64,000 nucleotides of DNA from Phoronis australis. Lineage: Eukaryota; Phoronida; Phoronidae. Made by a program: the position numbers and the translations under genes. Shown piece after piece: positions 1 through 10,969 of this stretch. The stretch is from the NCBI GenBank assembly GCA_002633005.1, contig NMRA01000421.1:336542-400541 (forward strand), in the 5' to 3' direction. Within the stretch, counting starts at the first letter, position 1. Each line of letters starts with the position of its first letter. Below the pieces are notes generated by a model, which saw only the letters and a list, made by a program, of their open reading frames with translations, had not been told where the DNA came from and ran no database searches.

Positions 1-111
1 TTCTATGAGTAAATGTTCCTATTTACACGTTGACAAGATTCATCTCTACTAACTTTATTTATTCCAGTTTGAACTTTGGAATTTGACTAATGTTCATCAT
101 TTGTATTTCAG

Positions 112-205
112 GATAGTGATATTTTGGATTCAACATTTTCCAAATGTCAAGCAGCTTATATTTTAAGTCTTGGTGTATCCAGGGACTACCGCCGAAAAGG
201 CATAG
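112..205 (+). CDS. NAA60: NAA60 internal exon (acetyl-CoA binding motif)
   Basis: This exon encodes the central GNAT-fold part of N-alpha-acetyltransferase 60, the Golgi-membrane enzyme that acetylates N-termini of transmembrane proteins on their cytosolic side (family knowledge). It follows a TTTCAG acceptor and ends at a G|GTGCG donor. It reads through a peptide with YILSLGV followed by RRKGI, the start of the (R/Q)xxGx(G/A) acetyl-CoA pyrophosphate-binding loop. The last base is the first base of the next codon (phase 1), which matches the following exon. Upstream exons, including the initiator Met, lie outside the window, so the gene is partial. Identity rests on residue-level resemblance to animal NAA60 and on agreement of all three exons in order and phase. 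Confidence 0.88.
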
Positions 206-923
206 GTGCGTCTGATTTTGTTATCATTGGTTGAGCATACTCGGAATGTTTATTTTTAACTTTGTCATGAAGTCGAGTATCGTGTTGTTTTTTATGACAT
301 TGCCTCATTTTGATTCTGCCAACAGGAGGCACAGTGTATGTTTAAAAGTAGATGGCCATTAAAAATGCAACTTATGTGTTTGATTAAGTTATTACATGAA
401 TTTGACGAACATCTCTCCATTGTTTCACAGTTTTCATTGTGATAAATTTGATACCTGTTGCAGAAAATGTGTCTCCTTTAGCCAGGCTTGCTGTACAAAC
501 CTAAAGCCTCATATAGTGCCGCCTTTGAAAAACATAATTGTTGATTCAGATTTTCATTTAAAAGTTCTTTTTTCATATATTGAATTCTTCACCTAACTTG
601 CAGTGGATTTTGACAAAAAGAATTAATTTCATTTATCAATAGAACTATGAAGTCTGCCATTATTGGTCCACATTTACTTGGTGATGCGGCAAGAATATTA
701 TGAAAAAATAAAAAATGAAAGATTTTTAGAAGGAAATTTATTCAAGGTTTGTCTCCTTGTATTTACATATCATTAAGTCCTGTTTGGTGTGAAATGTGTA
801 AAATCTCATTCCTTTCAAAACATGAGAGGGAGAGTGAGTGTGAGAGAGAAGTATGTTACTCTCTGAACAAATTTTCTCCTGACTTTGATTCCTAACATCT
901 GTTCACCTTATTTCTTTTTTTAG

Positions 924-1158
924 CTTCTCTCCTACTAGACAATCTGCTATCTTACGTAACGTCTGCTGACAAAATCTCGTGCAAAGCTGTCTACCTGCAT
1001 GTGCTGTGCACCAACGTAGAAGCCATTCGCTTCTATGAGAGACGTAACTTCAAGAAGCACGGCTATCTCCCATATTACTACTCCATCAAGAACAAACCAA
1101 GAGATGGCTTCTCCTATGTGCTGTATGTTAATGGCGGCCGCCCACCTTGGACTCTCCT
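924..1158 (+). CDS. NAA60: NAA60 exon with catalytic core
   Basis: Begins after a T-rich tract ending TTTTTTAG and continues phase 1 from the previous exon. It encodes SLLLDNLLSYV, then YLHVLCTN, whose His matches a catalytic residue described for human NAA60, then FYERRNF, LPYYYSI, DGFSYVLYVNGG and PPWTL. These blocks occur in the same order in animal NAA60. The exon ends two bases into a Leu codon at a sequence reading ATATCCTTTT, not at a GT. Reading straight through this point would keep the frame open to a stop at 1310-1312, but that tail lacks NAA60 similarity and is better explained as intron. Confidence 0.9.
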
Positions 1159-1985
1159 ATATCCTTTTACTATTGTCATCAATTTGTGGTCATTGTTGTG
1201 TAATTCGAGTGTAATTCTTACACGTTACATTGATCAACAATTCCATGATCTTTGTTTGTTGATTGAGGATAATTTGACACATCATTGCTGTAAAGGCAAC
1301 ACTGCCAGCTGAGGTGTTTTCTGAAATGAAGATACCAGCAGCTTATTACTAAAGAGATAATGGACCGTTCACACTCGTCACTTGAGGGGAAGGGAGTTTG
1401 GAAAAGGAGATGATTTATGACAGGGGGAGGGAGGTTAGACTCGCAGTGACGTCATCGTGTGGATTATTTGAATATCTGCTTCGCAGTACATATCACTGGC
1501 GAACTGGTTCACCTAGTGGAATTGAATATTTCCAAAAGTGGAATCCACCATTTCACACTTTCAAGATTTGATCATGTTTGACGGGGCTCACCTTATAAAT
1601 GTGTACGCAAACAAATGACAGACCCACTCCATCACTGCAGGGGGGTTGACGTATTAGAGGTTGGGCGCAGGGTTACATTCTAGTGATCGGTTATGACAGA
1701 GGGGGGTAAAAAGGGGGAACATTTGGATTACATAACATGTCAACGCTTCCTGAGCCAATCCACTTTTATTAAACCATATCATTGTGGCGAGCTTTTTGTA
1801 ACAGGTTTGCCAACAAGTCAAAGTGTTGTTTTATATCAAAATATTGAGAAACTCACAGACTAACTGTGGAATGACATATTTACTAGGTGTAAAATTAGTG
1901 CTCTTGTTTTTATCCTCTTTTGAATGTGTTTATCACTGCTGTGTCATGCAAGATTGTTTTCACTACTTTTCTTAACAAAGCTTAC
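1159..1985 (+). other. NAA60: Candidate U12-type AT-AC intron in NAA60
   Basis: The 5' end reads ATATCCTTTT, the diagnostic 5' splice site of minor-spliceosome AT-AC introns. TTTTCTTAAC at 1967-1976 differs from the U12 branch consensus TTCCTTAAC at one position. Its branch A lies about 10 nt before an AC at 1984-1985, inside the short branch-to-acceptor spacing these introns need. Removing this 827-nt segment joins PPWTL to L-DYLKNIG without a frame change, matching the conserved NAA60 order PPWT-x-L-DY. No GT donor nearby gives that junction. Confidence 0.85.
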
Positions 1986-2136
1986 TGACTACCTGAAAAA
2001 TATTGGACACTCTGTCTCCGCCATCTCACCTTGTAACTTACCTGTAGTGCTCATGAGAGCCATCGTCAGTCTGTTGTCAAGGTTACGACTGGTCGCTGTA
2101 GGAGCTGTAGATGATCCCCTCAGCCGTATCAGCTGA
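1986..2136 (+). CDS. NAA60: NAA60 terminal coding exon
   Basis: C-terminal exon starting after the AC of the AT-AC intron and ending at TGA (2134-2136). It encodes DYLKNIGHSV, then SAISPCNLP, then a hydrophobic/basic helix region (VVLMRAIVSLLSRLRL). These correspond to the two C-terminal amphipathic helices that attach NAA60 to Golgi membranes (family knowledge). The SPC-x-(I/L)P block is strongly NAA60-like. The exon would also be open upstream, but only the AC junction restores the conserved residues. Confidence 0.85.
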
Positions 2137-2501
2137 CTTGGCTGTGAAGGAATGTGTTACTTCCTCTGGACTCCTCATTGTACCTGTCCGGGTACATACG
2201 TGTTCTTGGTATGGTTGTGACTCATTGAAGATGCAGGTTTTATGAAGTTACAATTTTGATAAGTGTTTCGTTGACAATTGTGCAATAACAATGTTTAGTG
2301 AAGAAGTAGAATTTTCGTAATGAATGATCATTTTTGTTGAAAATTTTGACCACCGAAAGTGTGATTTCACCATATTGTGTGCCACATAGGTTTATAACCA
2401 GTATGTTATTTAATTCTCTAACTGGAACGGCGTAGGATTTGTTTATACACACTTGCAATGAACTTTCAACCTCAGTCAACAAAGGCCTGGTCACATTGCC
2501 A

Positions 2502-2507
2502 AATAAA
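2502..2507 (+). terminator. Candidate NAA60 polyadenylation signal
   Basis: AATAAA about 365 nt after the NAA60 stop codon; overlapping AATAAA copies follow near 2560. The hexamer is common in AT-rich DNA, so this is only a plausible 3' UTR end. Confidence 0.35.
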
Positions 2508-2850
2508 CAAGGAGAGAGTCGCGCATGAAAGTTTTCAGACATACAATTGTAGTACGTAAATAAATAAATCAATGCATTAAGCGATGCTGCATGCATGGCT
2601 GTAGGTATTTTGACTAAAAGGTAGAGCTTTGGTCAGTTCTGTATTGTAATGCGTTGTCCTGACGTAGTACTGTGTTAGTCACATTGACATTTTCATGGGC
2701 AGATGAAAACTTATAAGTGTGGATGCCAGAATAGAATTGTGTGAAGTATCCACCTTTCTCGTCCCTTGCTGATTGGCCATTCTTTTGTCTGCTTTAAAGG
2801 GTCAGTTTCGTTTGTTTGGGTTTGTTCATTGATGGGGAGGGTAAGCACGC

Positions 2851-2861
2851 GCCGCCATCTT
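2851..2861 (-). promoter_or_regulatory. YY1-like motif
   Basis: The - strand reads AAGATGGCGGC, a full match to the vertebrate YY1 core with its A-rich flank. It lies in otherwise unremarkable DNA after NAA60. Sites of this type often mark housekeeping promoters, but no exon could be tied to it. Confidence 0.3.
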
Positions 2862-5334
2862 GGGTTGGGTGTTCTGTTCTTCAGGTATCATTTTGGGCGA
2901 TTGTTTTTGCTTGTAAACAAATGGAATCATGACCTGTTAGAGTGGCGTTGCCACAGGTAGGGTTCTTCATCATCTGGTATTGGTACACATTTACTCAGTT
3001 AGACTGGTATTGCCTTGTACCAGCATACCCCGATCAATTGGAAGATATCTGTGGGGCAGTTTCCCTAAATTCATTGGGAATGTGTCAACTCTTGAAATAT
3101 CAGATCACCGCTGATGTGGGACAATTGTAAATTATAGACAAGATCTTGTTATTGTGTGTAGGAGATACATATATACAATTGCACTGGAATTTTCTTGTGA
3201 TGATGGCCATGCATGTTTGTACTTAATGCTATTAGTGGAGTTGTGCTTTTAATTTTCCATTGTAATACTCTGTACTTGGTGCTTATTTTCTAACTATTGG
3301 TGTTATAATAACCAAATTGGAGTTGTAAATATTTGTTTGTTTTTTATTATTTTACTTCAATCATGAGCATAGGTAAATGCAATAGATAAAATTACTGCCT
3401 AGAAATGGAATTAACATTGTACCTGGGCTACAGGTAAACATTGCACCACTGAATTATATTTATAGAAACAGTACAAAACAATAATATATACATACATGTT
3501 TTATACACACTTAGCTGTAAAAACAAACACACAATTCGTTTTCCATAAGTTAGTGAACCCATATATATTTTAGAAACAAGTAATCTGATATTGCTCATGA
3601 TAGAGTCAAATGCCAGATAAAGTGCACTAAGGCATAGAGATAAACTACTGTGGAGAAAGTTTGCTGTGGTACTGAAAAGTAATTGATTGATGTCATTTGA
3701 ACCAAATATTTAAAAACATACATTTTCCAATGCCCTGGAATTCTTTTGATTTTTGCCTTCATATCATCGACAGTCTCTATGATCAAGAACAGTATATCGT
3801 CGCCTCAGCGTCTTTACGAAAAAATCAAAACTGTGAAAACTCCAAAAATCTGAATCCTTGTTTAGCTAATTCAAAACCAATGCAAAATGTTATTGATATT
3901 GTTGTCGAACATTACCGAAACGGATTCAAAATATTGACCCGGGGGTATTTTTGAGCAGGTTAAAATGTGATATTCCCGGCAAGATAAAGCCCCAGCACGC
4001 TTTTACGAAACATCTAAAGGACCCGTTCTGGGCCCTTTTCAGTGGCGTATCTACTGGGGGCTCAGGTTGTTTAACCTCTCCCCTTGGGACAGGATGAAAA
4101 ATTAAAACAGTGTCGCCACGAAAACGGCACCGCCCAGCGTGGGTGAACCCCAAGTAAACCACATCGAAAAATTGAGGGGCCATGGGCTCACCGTGAAAAT
4201 GCAGTTGATTTGCATTGTGATTTGCTGTAATCACGAAAGGCAACGTATTCGAGTTTTTGTGACTCATCGGCAAGTCGAGCGGATTCTGTAGTGCGCGCTC
4301 TTCCGTCGGCACTTGAGAAGTACTTTTTATGTATCCACCTCGGAAAAAAAGCAAAGATCTATAGCTGGTTTTTAGAGCGTCAGAGCGTCTTTACTCTAGG
4401 ATATGTTTTAACATGATTAGGGAAAATACTGTGGTACCGCCACAGGTATATTCAAGTGACTCGACGTGCAACGTTTATCTCATCTGTCATGCTATTACAC
4501 CCCACGAATTTGTAACTTGAACTTGACTGGTGTGTAATAAATTTGTCTTGCGCAATAAACATAAAGTGTACATGTAATGTGTTTATTTAAATAAAACGAT
4601 CAACTCGTTTTCCGAAGAATTGTTTGGCCATTGTGGCGGGCGCTGTGGTTTGGTCACGAGTCCGTCTCAACTGAGATACGCCCTAGCAAATTAGAACTGT
4701 ACAAGGAATGAACCCTGGGGTACACTCACGTTGACAAGGTGACCGCATTAGAGAACGGTGTGTACAATACCAGAAATTCTACGCGCGATGTTCAATAGGC
4801 CTCCATTTCAGCTCTGCAAAAGGAGCCCTGGTTCCGACATCTCCACTACCCGCATCACTGCCGTCTTGTATACCGGGAATTTCCACAGAAAGCCCCACCC
4901 GATGAACCGTCCATGTCCATGGACATTTATTTGGTGTTACTACTTCGGGTTCCAAGTGTTCAGACATTGGGACATTCAATCAATGAAAAAATTTCATCTT
5001 GTGTGTCAATTTGTAGTTATAAATTCAGTTTTGAGGAGCATATATAGTTTGTTAACAATTAAAGAATACAGTCTTGGCGAACTTGGTATTTATAACTTGA
5101 AAATAATAACACAGTTTTATGCAAGAATACGCTCATATTTTCACAGCGGCCCGGGCGTTTATTTCGAATGACTGAACGCCTGAAAATATAATTTTCCAAA
5201 TACACGCGTATGGGCTTCAGTTACCTGCCGAAATTACCGGTAGCCTGTACATGTCACTTACTGCTTTACAAATAACTCCTGAAAATTAGAATCCTCATCT
5301 TTCTGTATTTTAGCGTTGGACACTCCCTCGGTGC

Positions 5335-5700
5335 ATGCAGTGGTGCTGGCAAAACCGTGCCCACGATGGCGTAACGACTATTTCTGACGCTGATTTCGCT
5401 ATTTCTAATGCACTAACTATTTCTCCTGATGTTATCACCCCGACCCCCGATGCCGTAGCCATTCTGGTGTTTCTACCAAGGAGTGTAGGCCCCTACATAG
5501 AATTGTTCAATACTCCTTGTTTCTACTGTCTCCAGTGCTACAACTACCGCTGAATCTGACGTTATTAACACTTTTCCTGATGGTTTAGGCACCGTTCCGA
5601 TGTGTCCGCTACTTCTGATGCTTTACCCACTGTCTCCGATGCTGTCCTGTACTGTTCCTGATGTCACAACCACTCCAATGTATGACATTGGTGTAAATGT
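5335..5700 (+). repeat. Degenerate repeat coding Ser/Thr/Asp/Pro/Ala
   Basis: Irregular units around 'actgt-tcygatgct' recur over about 360 bp. In one + frame they give T-(I/V)-S-(D/N)-A and T-P-D-A-V-like runs (5335-5553), and similar codons continue in another frame to about 5690. This looks like a decayed minisatellite or a low-complexity (mucin-like) exon with frameshifts. No flanking gene was found. Confidence 0.35.
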
Positions 5701-7584
5701 GCAGAGTGGAAATGCTAGAATCTACTTTAAACCCTTCACGACATGGTCATAAATGCTTGAATTCGATTCAGTACCACAAACAATTTTGGTATGATATTTT
5801 AAATATCTCTTCTTCAATTTGTGTTCTTTTAATGAAGAAATCAACGCAAAAATTGATTAATTACTTTTTGTGTGACGCGGGCGTCCTCAGTGGACCTGGT
5901 GTCCACCATTGGTTGTTCTACACTAGCCGCGAGCGGGGAGGTGGTCTCGAAAACTGTGTTCTACCGAGTACTAAGAAAAGATTCATGTACGCAGGATATG
6001 TAGTGACGATATTTCACTTTTTGCGCCCAGAAATGGCACGGGTTCGTGGCGGGTTGGACGTGAGCAGCCGTCACAGAATGGAATCAAACGGTACAAAGCG
6101 TGCATGGGTTTGGAACCTGTAAGACAGAAGTGAGTATCAATCACCAGAAATAAAATGCAGTTTAGCATCACTGTAATTAGATATGATGGTTCCTGACTGT
6201 GAAAAATTACTCGGCATTTGAATAAGAAATGAAATCAGTGTCCGCTATTCGATCGCGACTGGGCCTCCACAGTCCTGGTAAAAACTTCGGTTAGATTTTC
6301 AGTTCGAGATACATATTACTCGGCACTACAGTGGTTAGAAAAGTAAATCGTGATTCAATGAAAGGCTTTATTACCACTCTGAAATCAAAATTGTCCGCAG
6401 ACTGAATAAACGCCAACTCGGCTTTACTCGCCGAAGACGCCGGTGCGGAAGGGTCGAGTTCGTACGTTGAACACGCAAAGTCTGCCGATAAGGCGACTGA
6501 GGTCTAAATGTTTCACTATGTATGCACACACCCAGCCTAAAATGATGAAAAAAGAAAGATTCACGAGATACGATCAGACCTATGAATTGTGCATTCGCCG
6601 AATTTTAGTAGTTCCTGCCTTTTTCAGAGTGTTGTCTCGTTTCCTACTTTTTCGGAGTTTTTCGGTTTCTCTGAGGCGAACCTTTTCCCCTACTTTCCCA
6701 AATAGGGGGAGCTCATTCGATCCCCCCCGCACCCTGTGTGCGCGCGTGCTATGGCCTGAGTGTGGTGTTTTAGTCACCCCCATTTCCATGCCTAACGGTT
6801 TTCATAATACTCCGGCGTCAAGCTGGCTCTCTAAGTCTGTATAACTTACAAAATCACTGCTATCCGCCATTTCACAACGTCTACCACTGGTGACATCATG
6901 TTGCGGGAAACCAAAAAATCTGATTAATTTTTCTTCAAAATTCAGTCGAAATGCCTCAATCTCACTTGTTTAGCTAGATTTTGTGTTATAAAATTATTAT
7001 AAGCAGTCTAAAAAGTGCAAAAACGCATTGTAGGAACGCTTCAACTGACAGTGAGAGATTTCAGTATCTAACAAGCAAACACACAGGGAACGATTTTGCC
7101 ACACATATAAAGGTGTATACTGGGGAAAGGGGTACCGCCTGACCGTGATTAAAGTCACATTCCACCACGCCATCTAGCGCCCAATTACTTCGAAAGAGTG
7201 GCTGCTGATAGGAGCCGAAGCTGTCAAGGGTAAATACCATAGACATCACATATGTATTAAGATGTGTATGGTAAATACTGGTTGTGAAAACGAAAGTACT
7301 ACTCACCAACTCTGCCAATCTTATGAAACTATTTATTGACGTTTTGTCTTCTGTTAAATTACTGATTGCCCTATGTACTGTAAGAGAAAAAACGTATATT
7401 TTGCTCGTTTCAGCGAGATTGAACCCCGACGCTGCTTGACTGAAAGTGCGCCAATCAAGTCGTCAATGAGTAACGGCAAGATGTATTAAAATACATTTAT
7501 GAGCAACCACTGGGGATCAAAAAGTGTCTACGGCGGAGCAGTTTTCAATCTAGTGGTCACTTGACTTTTTCTCCCATTGTAGTG

Positions 7585-8655
7585 TTTCAGCGTTTTTTTT
7601 TTTTTTGTCCATGGAGTACAAGTTTACCTCGTGAACCGTTATAGGTACGTCTAAAATGACCAAAAATACACCTTAATACGAATGCCCCATCTCCCATCTT
7701 CTCCCGGTTACTCGTCAAAAATCTGCGAGAATACTTGTGGAAATTTTTTATAACATTCCGTTTTGATAAACAAATTCGTTGGTTTCTGGTTTACTTGTTT
7801 ATAAATCTATGAAAATTGATAGATAGATAGATGATTTTTGACTATTAGAAGCTAATATTGTAAGAATTGATGATGTTTCAGTGAATTTAGTTGCAGGATG
7901 AAGTTGGAAAATTATAATCCGATCCCAAATAGTAAATTACACATAGGAACTAGTACACTTAGACGATTTTTGGCTGTTTAAAATAACTTTCAAGACATTG
8001 ATGAAATTCGGACAATTCCCAAAAATATACTCACAATTCAAACGGCAATAAATGCTTTTCTTTTCGACTTAGGTATAAGATTTGTCGTTTGAACTCACAA
8101 ACAGTAGATCAAAAAGGAATTAAGACATTAAATCAAGGTAAACGCATTGTTGGTGGATTCGATTGTTGGTTTCTGATTTTCATGTTTATGTATGAAAATC
8201 GACTGATTGTAGATGATTTTTTGACAATTAAGCGAATCTTTTAAGAAATGACGATGTTTCAGTGAACTTAGTTGCAAGCTGACATTGGGAAAACTCGACC
8301 TGTCATCAGATCCCCAAATGACAATATAAACTAAACTATTTTCGTCTATCTGAAAAAAGTCTCAAGGATATTGATGAATGTCGGACAGCTCTACAAAGTG
8401 TCCCAAAATGTTATCACAATTCAAATGACAATAAATTGCTTGTTGACTTAGGAATTAGATTACTGGTTTAAATTCACAAACCGTAGATCGAAAAAAAGTT
8501 TTAAAAGTCCTCAAAAGTTTAATTTTATTTATTTAATAAATAAAATTGAACTCATTGCTTGGAAATGTTGTCTTTGCACTTCCTTGTTTTTTAGTTTCCA
8601 CTAGCACTGCACAATGAATTTTTGTTCTTCAAAAATGAATTGTTTGCTTGCCTGA
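7585..8655 (+). repeat. Dispersed repeat family A, copy 1 (two internal units)
   Basis: About 1 kb of AT-rich DNA that recurs in reverse orientation at 52.0-52.56 kb. Shared landmarks include an A/T homopolymer after 'cagcg', 'cgtgaaccgttat', 'gatgtttcagtgaa', 'gattttt', and 'ccaaggaagtgcaaag' on the other strand. Within this copy the block from about 7745 to 8150 repeats imperfectly from about 8150 to 8520, so it holds two tandem units. A related stretch ('gatcaaaaaggaattaag') occurs near 23.12 kb. No coding capacity was seen. It is probably a non-autonomous transposon of unknown class. Confidence 0.55.
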
Positions 8656-8713
8656 TTCCCTCGCATAGTGGCCCGTAGCCAGGGGGGGTTCGGGGGGTTC
8701 GATCGAACCCCCC

Positions 8714-8719
8714 NNNNNN
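8714..8719. other. Assembly gap (6 N) inside a G/C homopolymer pair
   Basis: Six N lie between C-runs, preceded by G-runs separated by 'ttcgatcgaa', an inverted repeat of G and C tracts. The gap probably reflects a homopolymer or hairpin that could not be sequenced. Confidence 0.9.
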
Positions 8720-8733
8720 CCCCCCCCCCTCCT

Positions 8734-10642
8734 AGGAAAAGATCCAGCCCTAGCCTATCCGGGATAGGATAAGATAGGATTTACTAGATGGACAAACAAA
8801 ATGTTGTAACTACAAGTTCTACTAACCACAATCATAACCAAGTTAATATTGATTTTGAATTTACTTCTGATGTAAAGCGCTTCACATAATCATCGGGTCG
8901 GATCCGGCCCGAGTGGTGACTGCGTTCATGACGATTAGGGGAGGCTTTATATTATTCATCGGCATTGAAAGCGCTAGGTCTCTGCACCATAGGGTAACAA
9001 GGAAGTCTAGAAGTAAATGTCTAAGCCTAGCTCAAACTTTATAGCATCGAGAGAGATCCCCAAAAGTAGTGCGGTGTGAATGCCTTTAAAATCGACCAAG
9101 AAACAAAACAGCCGAAAATGGGTTTGTTATTTGCTACTTTTCTAGCATAGTTTAGGCATTTTCAAATTTCGAATTTAAAGATTTAAAGTGATCGCCAAAT
9201 ATCTCGATCATCAAGTGTCCACTTTGATTGTGGATTGGTGGATTGACATGCATGCGTGTACACGTGTGTGCGTTTCCGTTCTTTTCAAATCAGTACAGGC
9301 CAACGGTATGTTCACTGACTACTCTGTCGTTTCTCAAAAACCAGACATTTAGCTACCGCGTTTTCTTGCACTGAAAAATCCCCACATGTTCACATTATTA
9401 GGTAAGTCTAGACCTAATTAAAACCTTAATCAATGAAGGAAGTCTTCTCTTGTCAATCAATGTCAATGGTGCACAGCTTCGCAAATTTCATACGAGCAAC
9501 AATTGTGATGGAAAGGATTCCCAAGATTACATGTACATGAACGAGGGTTCACTAATCCGAAGGTTCGCTACCTTCCAAAGTTCACCACATCGAGTGTCCA
9601 CAATTCCAAAACCAGAACTCCTGATTTTCTATTAATGATTCAGAACTGAAAATGAACAAGGTATTGTACTGGTGTCCATTTAGTAACCATTTAAAGGGTG
9701 TTCAAGAGTTGAATACTCTGGAAAAGTTTGATTTACATTGTTTACAAAAGAGCTCAGAATCTAACTAAATACTCATTCTCAATTAGGGACAATATATGGG
9801 GCACGGGTCCGGCGACCAACGGCGGTTTTAAATTTTATAAGACTGAATGTGAAGACTGGAAAGGACAGGGTAGCTTACTAACTACAGTTAGTTTCGAACC
9901 GGCCGTGCGAGTATTTCCGGTGGGTGAGGTTGAAGCGCAGCGGCCCTAAACTTTTCCGTCGCGCTGTGAGATGATGCAATCTTGACATGAGACTGAGGAA
10001 TGTATCGTGGTTGATAATTCATCAACATTCTTACTTCATATTCTTTTATAAATGCAAACACTTTCTCATTTTTCCGTATTCATAAGACATGCAGGCAATT
10101 TCACAAGCACCTGGAATCCAAACAAAGTGATTTATTAGCCGGGTGTATTGTTGTCGGTATAGTTGCATCTAATAACCGAAGTGTCGCTTATTTTTGCATG
10201 TAAAAGTACAGCAATTACACCTGATTCAGAAATTTTAGACATTTTCGGAGAAGTGAACCTTCGGAGTGGTGAACCTTTGAAGAAGTGAACCTTCGGAATA
10301 GTGAACCGGCGTAATAGTGGGATGTTCACATTTCCAGCGATGTAAGCAACTTTTAATAAAAATACTATCAGATGAAAAATTACGTCAAGCCATTCGCTGA
10401 TTAAATATTTCCATCGGAGTGTGTGATGAGGTGTAATCACTCAGTTAAAAAATCCTGATTTGAAAGTTTGGCAGGAGGTAGGCCTCACGCCATGTGGAGA
10501 ATTTCTCGCTTAAACTGGTCACCGCCCAGATTCCTTTAGCCCCAGACAACTTTTGCGATGCCTATTCAGCTCGCCCTTTGATGTAGATTTGAGCTAATGA
10601 AGTCGAAAGGTAATAGCTAGCACTACTGTCTCAAAAATGATG
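8734..10642. other. Intergenic, nothing gene-like
   Basis: No conserved coding segment was recognised. A short repeated motif 'gtgaaccttcgga' with variants occurs three to four times between 10253 and 10311, and relatives in the opposite sense lie near 9545-9590, so a decayed foldback element may span part of the region. Confidence 0.5.
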
Positions 10643-10650
10643 GTTGTTAG

Positions 10651-10769
10651 CAGTGCTGTAGTGGGGCGTAGGCGCACGTAGGCGCAGCCAACCACCTTTT
10701 AGCATTTGAATGTAGCGCCTACTTGGCTTTGGGCGCCTACTTACCTCTAATTTTACCACTACAGCACTG
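10651..10769 (+). mobile_element. hAT-type MITE with perfect 8-bp target duplication
   Basis: A 119-bp element starting CAGTGCTGTAGTGG and ending CCACTACAGCACTG, imperfect terminal inverted repeats of the kind hAT elements carry. It is flanked on both sides by GTTGTTAG (10643-10650 and 10770-10777), an exact 8-bp duplication as expected for hAT insertion. It has no coding capacity. Two related copies occur at 32.6 and 34.0 kb. Confidence 0.85.
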
Positions 10770-10888
10770 GTTGTTAGTACACCTAAATTGGTTTTCTCTG
10801 GTATTTGCACAAAGTTACAGCCTGCAACTGTAGCTTAGAGCCAGCAATGACGGATGTGTACGAGACAAGAGCTGCCTTGATACGCCGT

Positions 10889-10965
10889 AAAATGTAACAA
10901 TTTCGTAAAATGTAACCGTAAAAGTTGTTACATTTTACGTTGCTAAACCTCTCCTAAAATGTAAC
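10889..10965. repeat. Cluster of four AAAATGTAAC decamers
   Basis: The decamer occurs at 10889, 10907 and 10956 on + and at 10926-10935 on -, within 77 bp, forming a small palindrome. Function unknown; it could be a binding-site cluster or the edge of a repeat. Confidence 0.5.
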
Positions 10966-10969
10966 AAGT

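Larger units (their letters stand above)
2137..7580. other. NAA60 3' UTR and intergenic DNA, no gene recognised
   Basis: The first few hundred bases are probably NAA60 3' UTR. Open frames of up to about 140 codons exist (for example 3926-4354 on - and 4758-5171 and 5697-6122 on +), but none resembles a known domain or has convincing splice sites. Around 4040 there is a 'cagtggcgtatctactgggg'-type segment resembling a transposon edge. A low-complexity stretch at 5335-5700 and a YY1-like site at 2851 are listed separately. Confidence 0.6.

Noticed and set aside
1001-1312. NAA60 exon read through to TGA at 1312 as an alternative C-terminus
   Set aside because: The tail after PPWTLL has no NAA60 similarity, while the AT-AC junction restores the conserved C-terminus. 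Read-through could still occur by intron retention, but nothing supports it as the main form.
3926-4354. 142-codon - strand open frame
   Set aside because: No domain resemblance, no splice context, and it overlaps a transposon-like patch.
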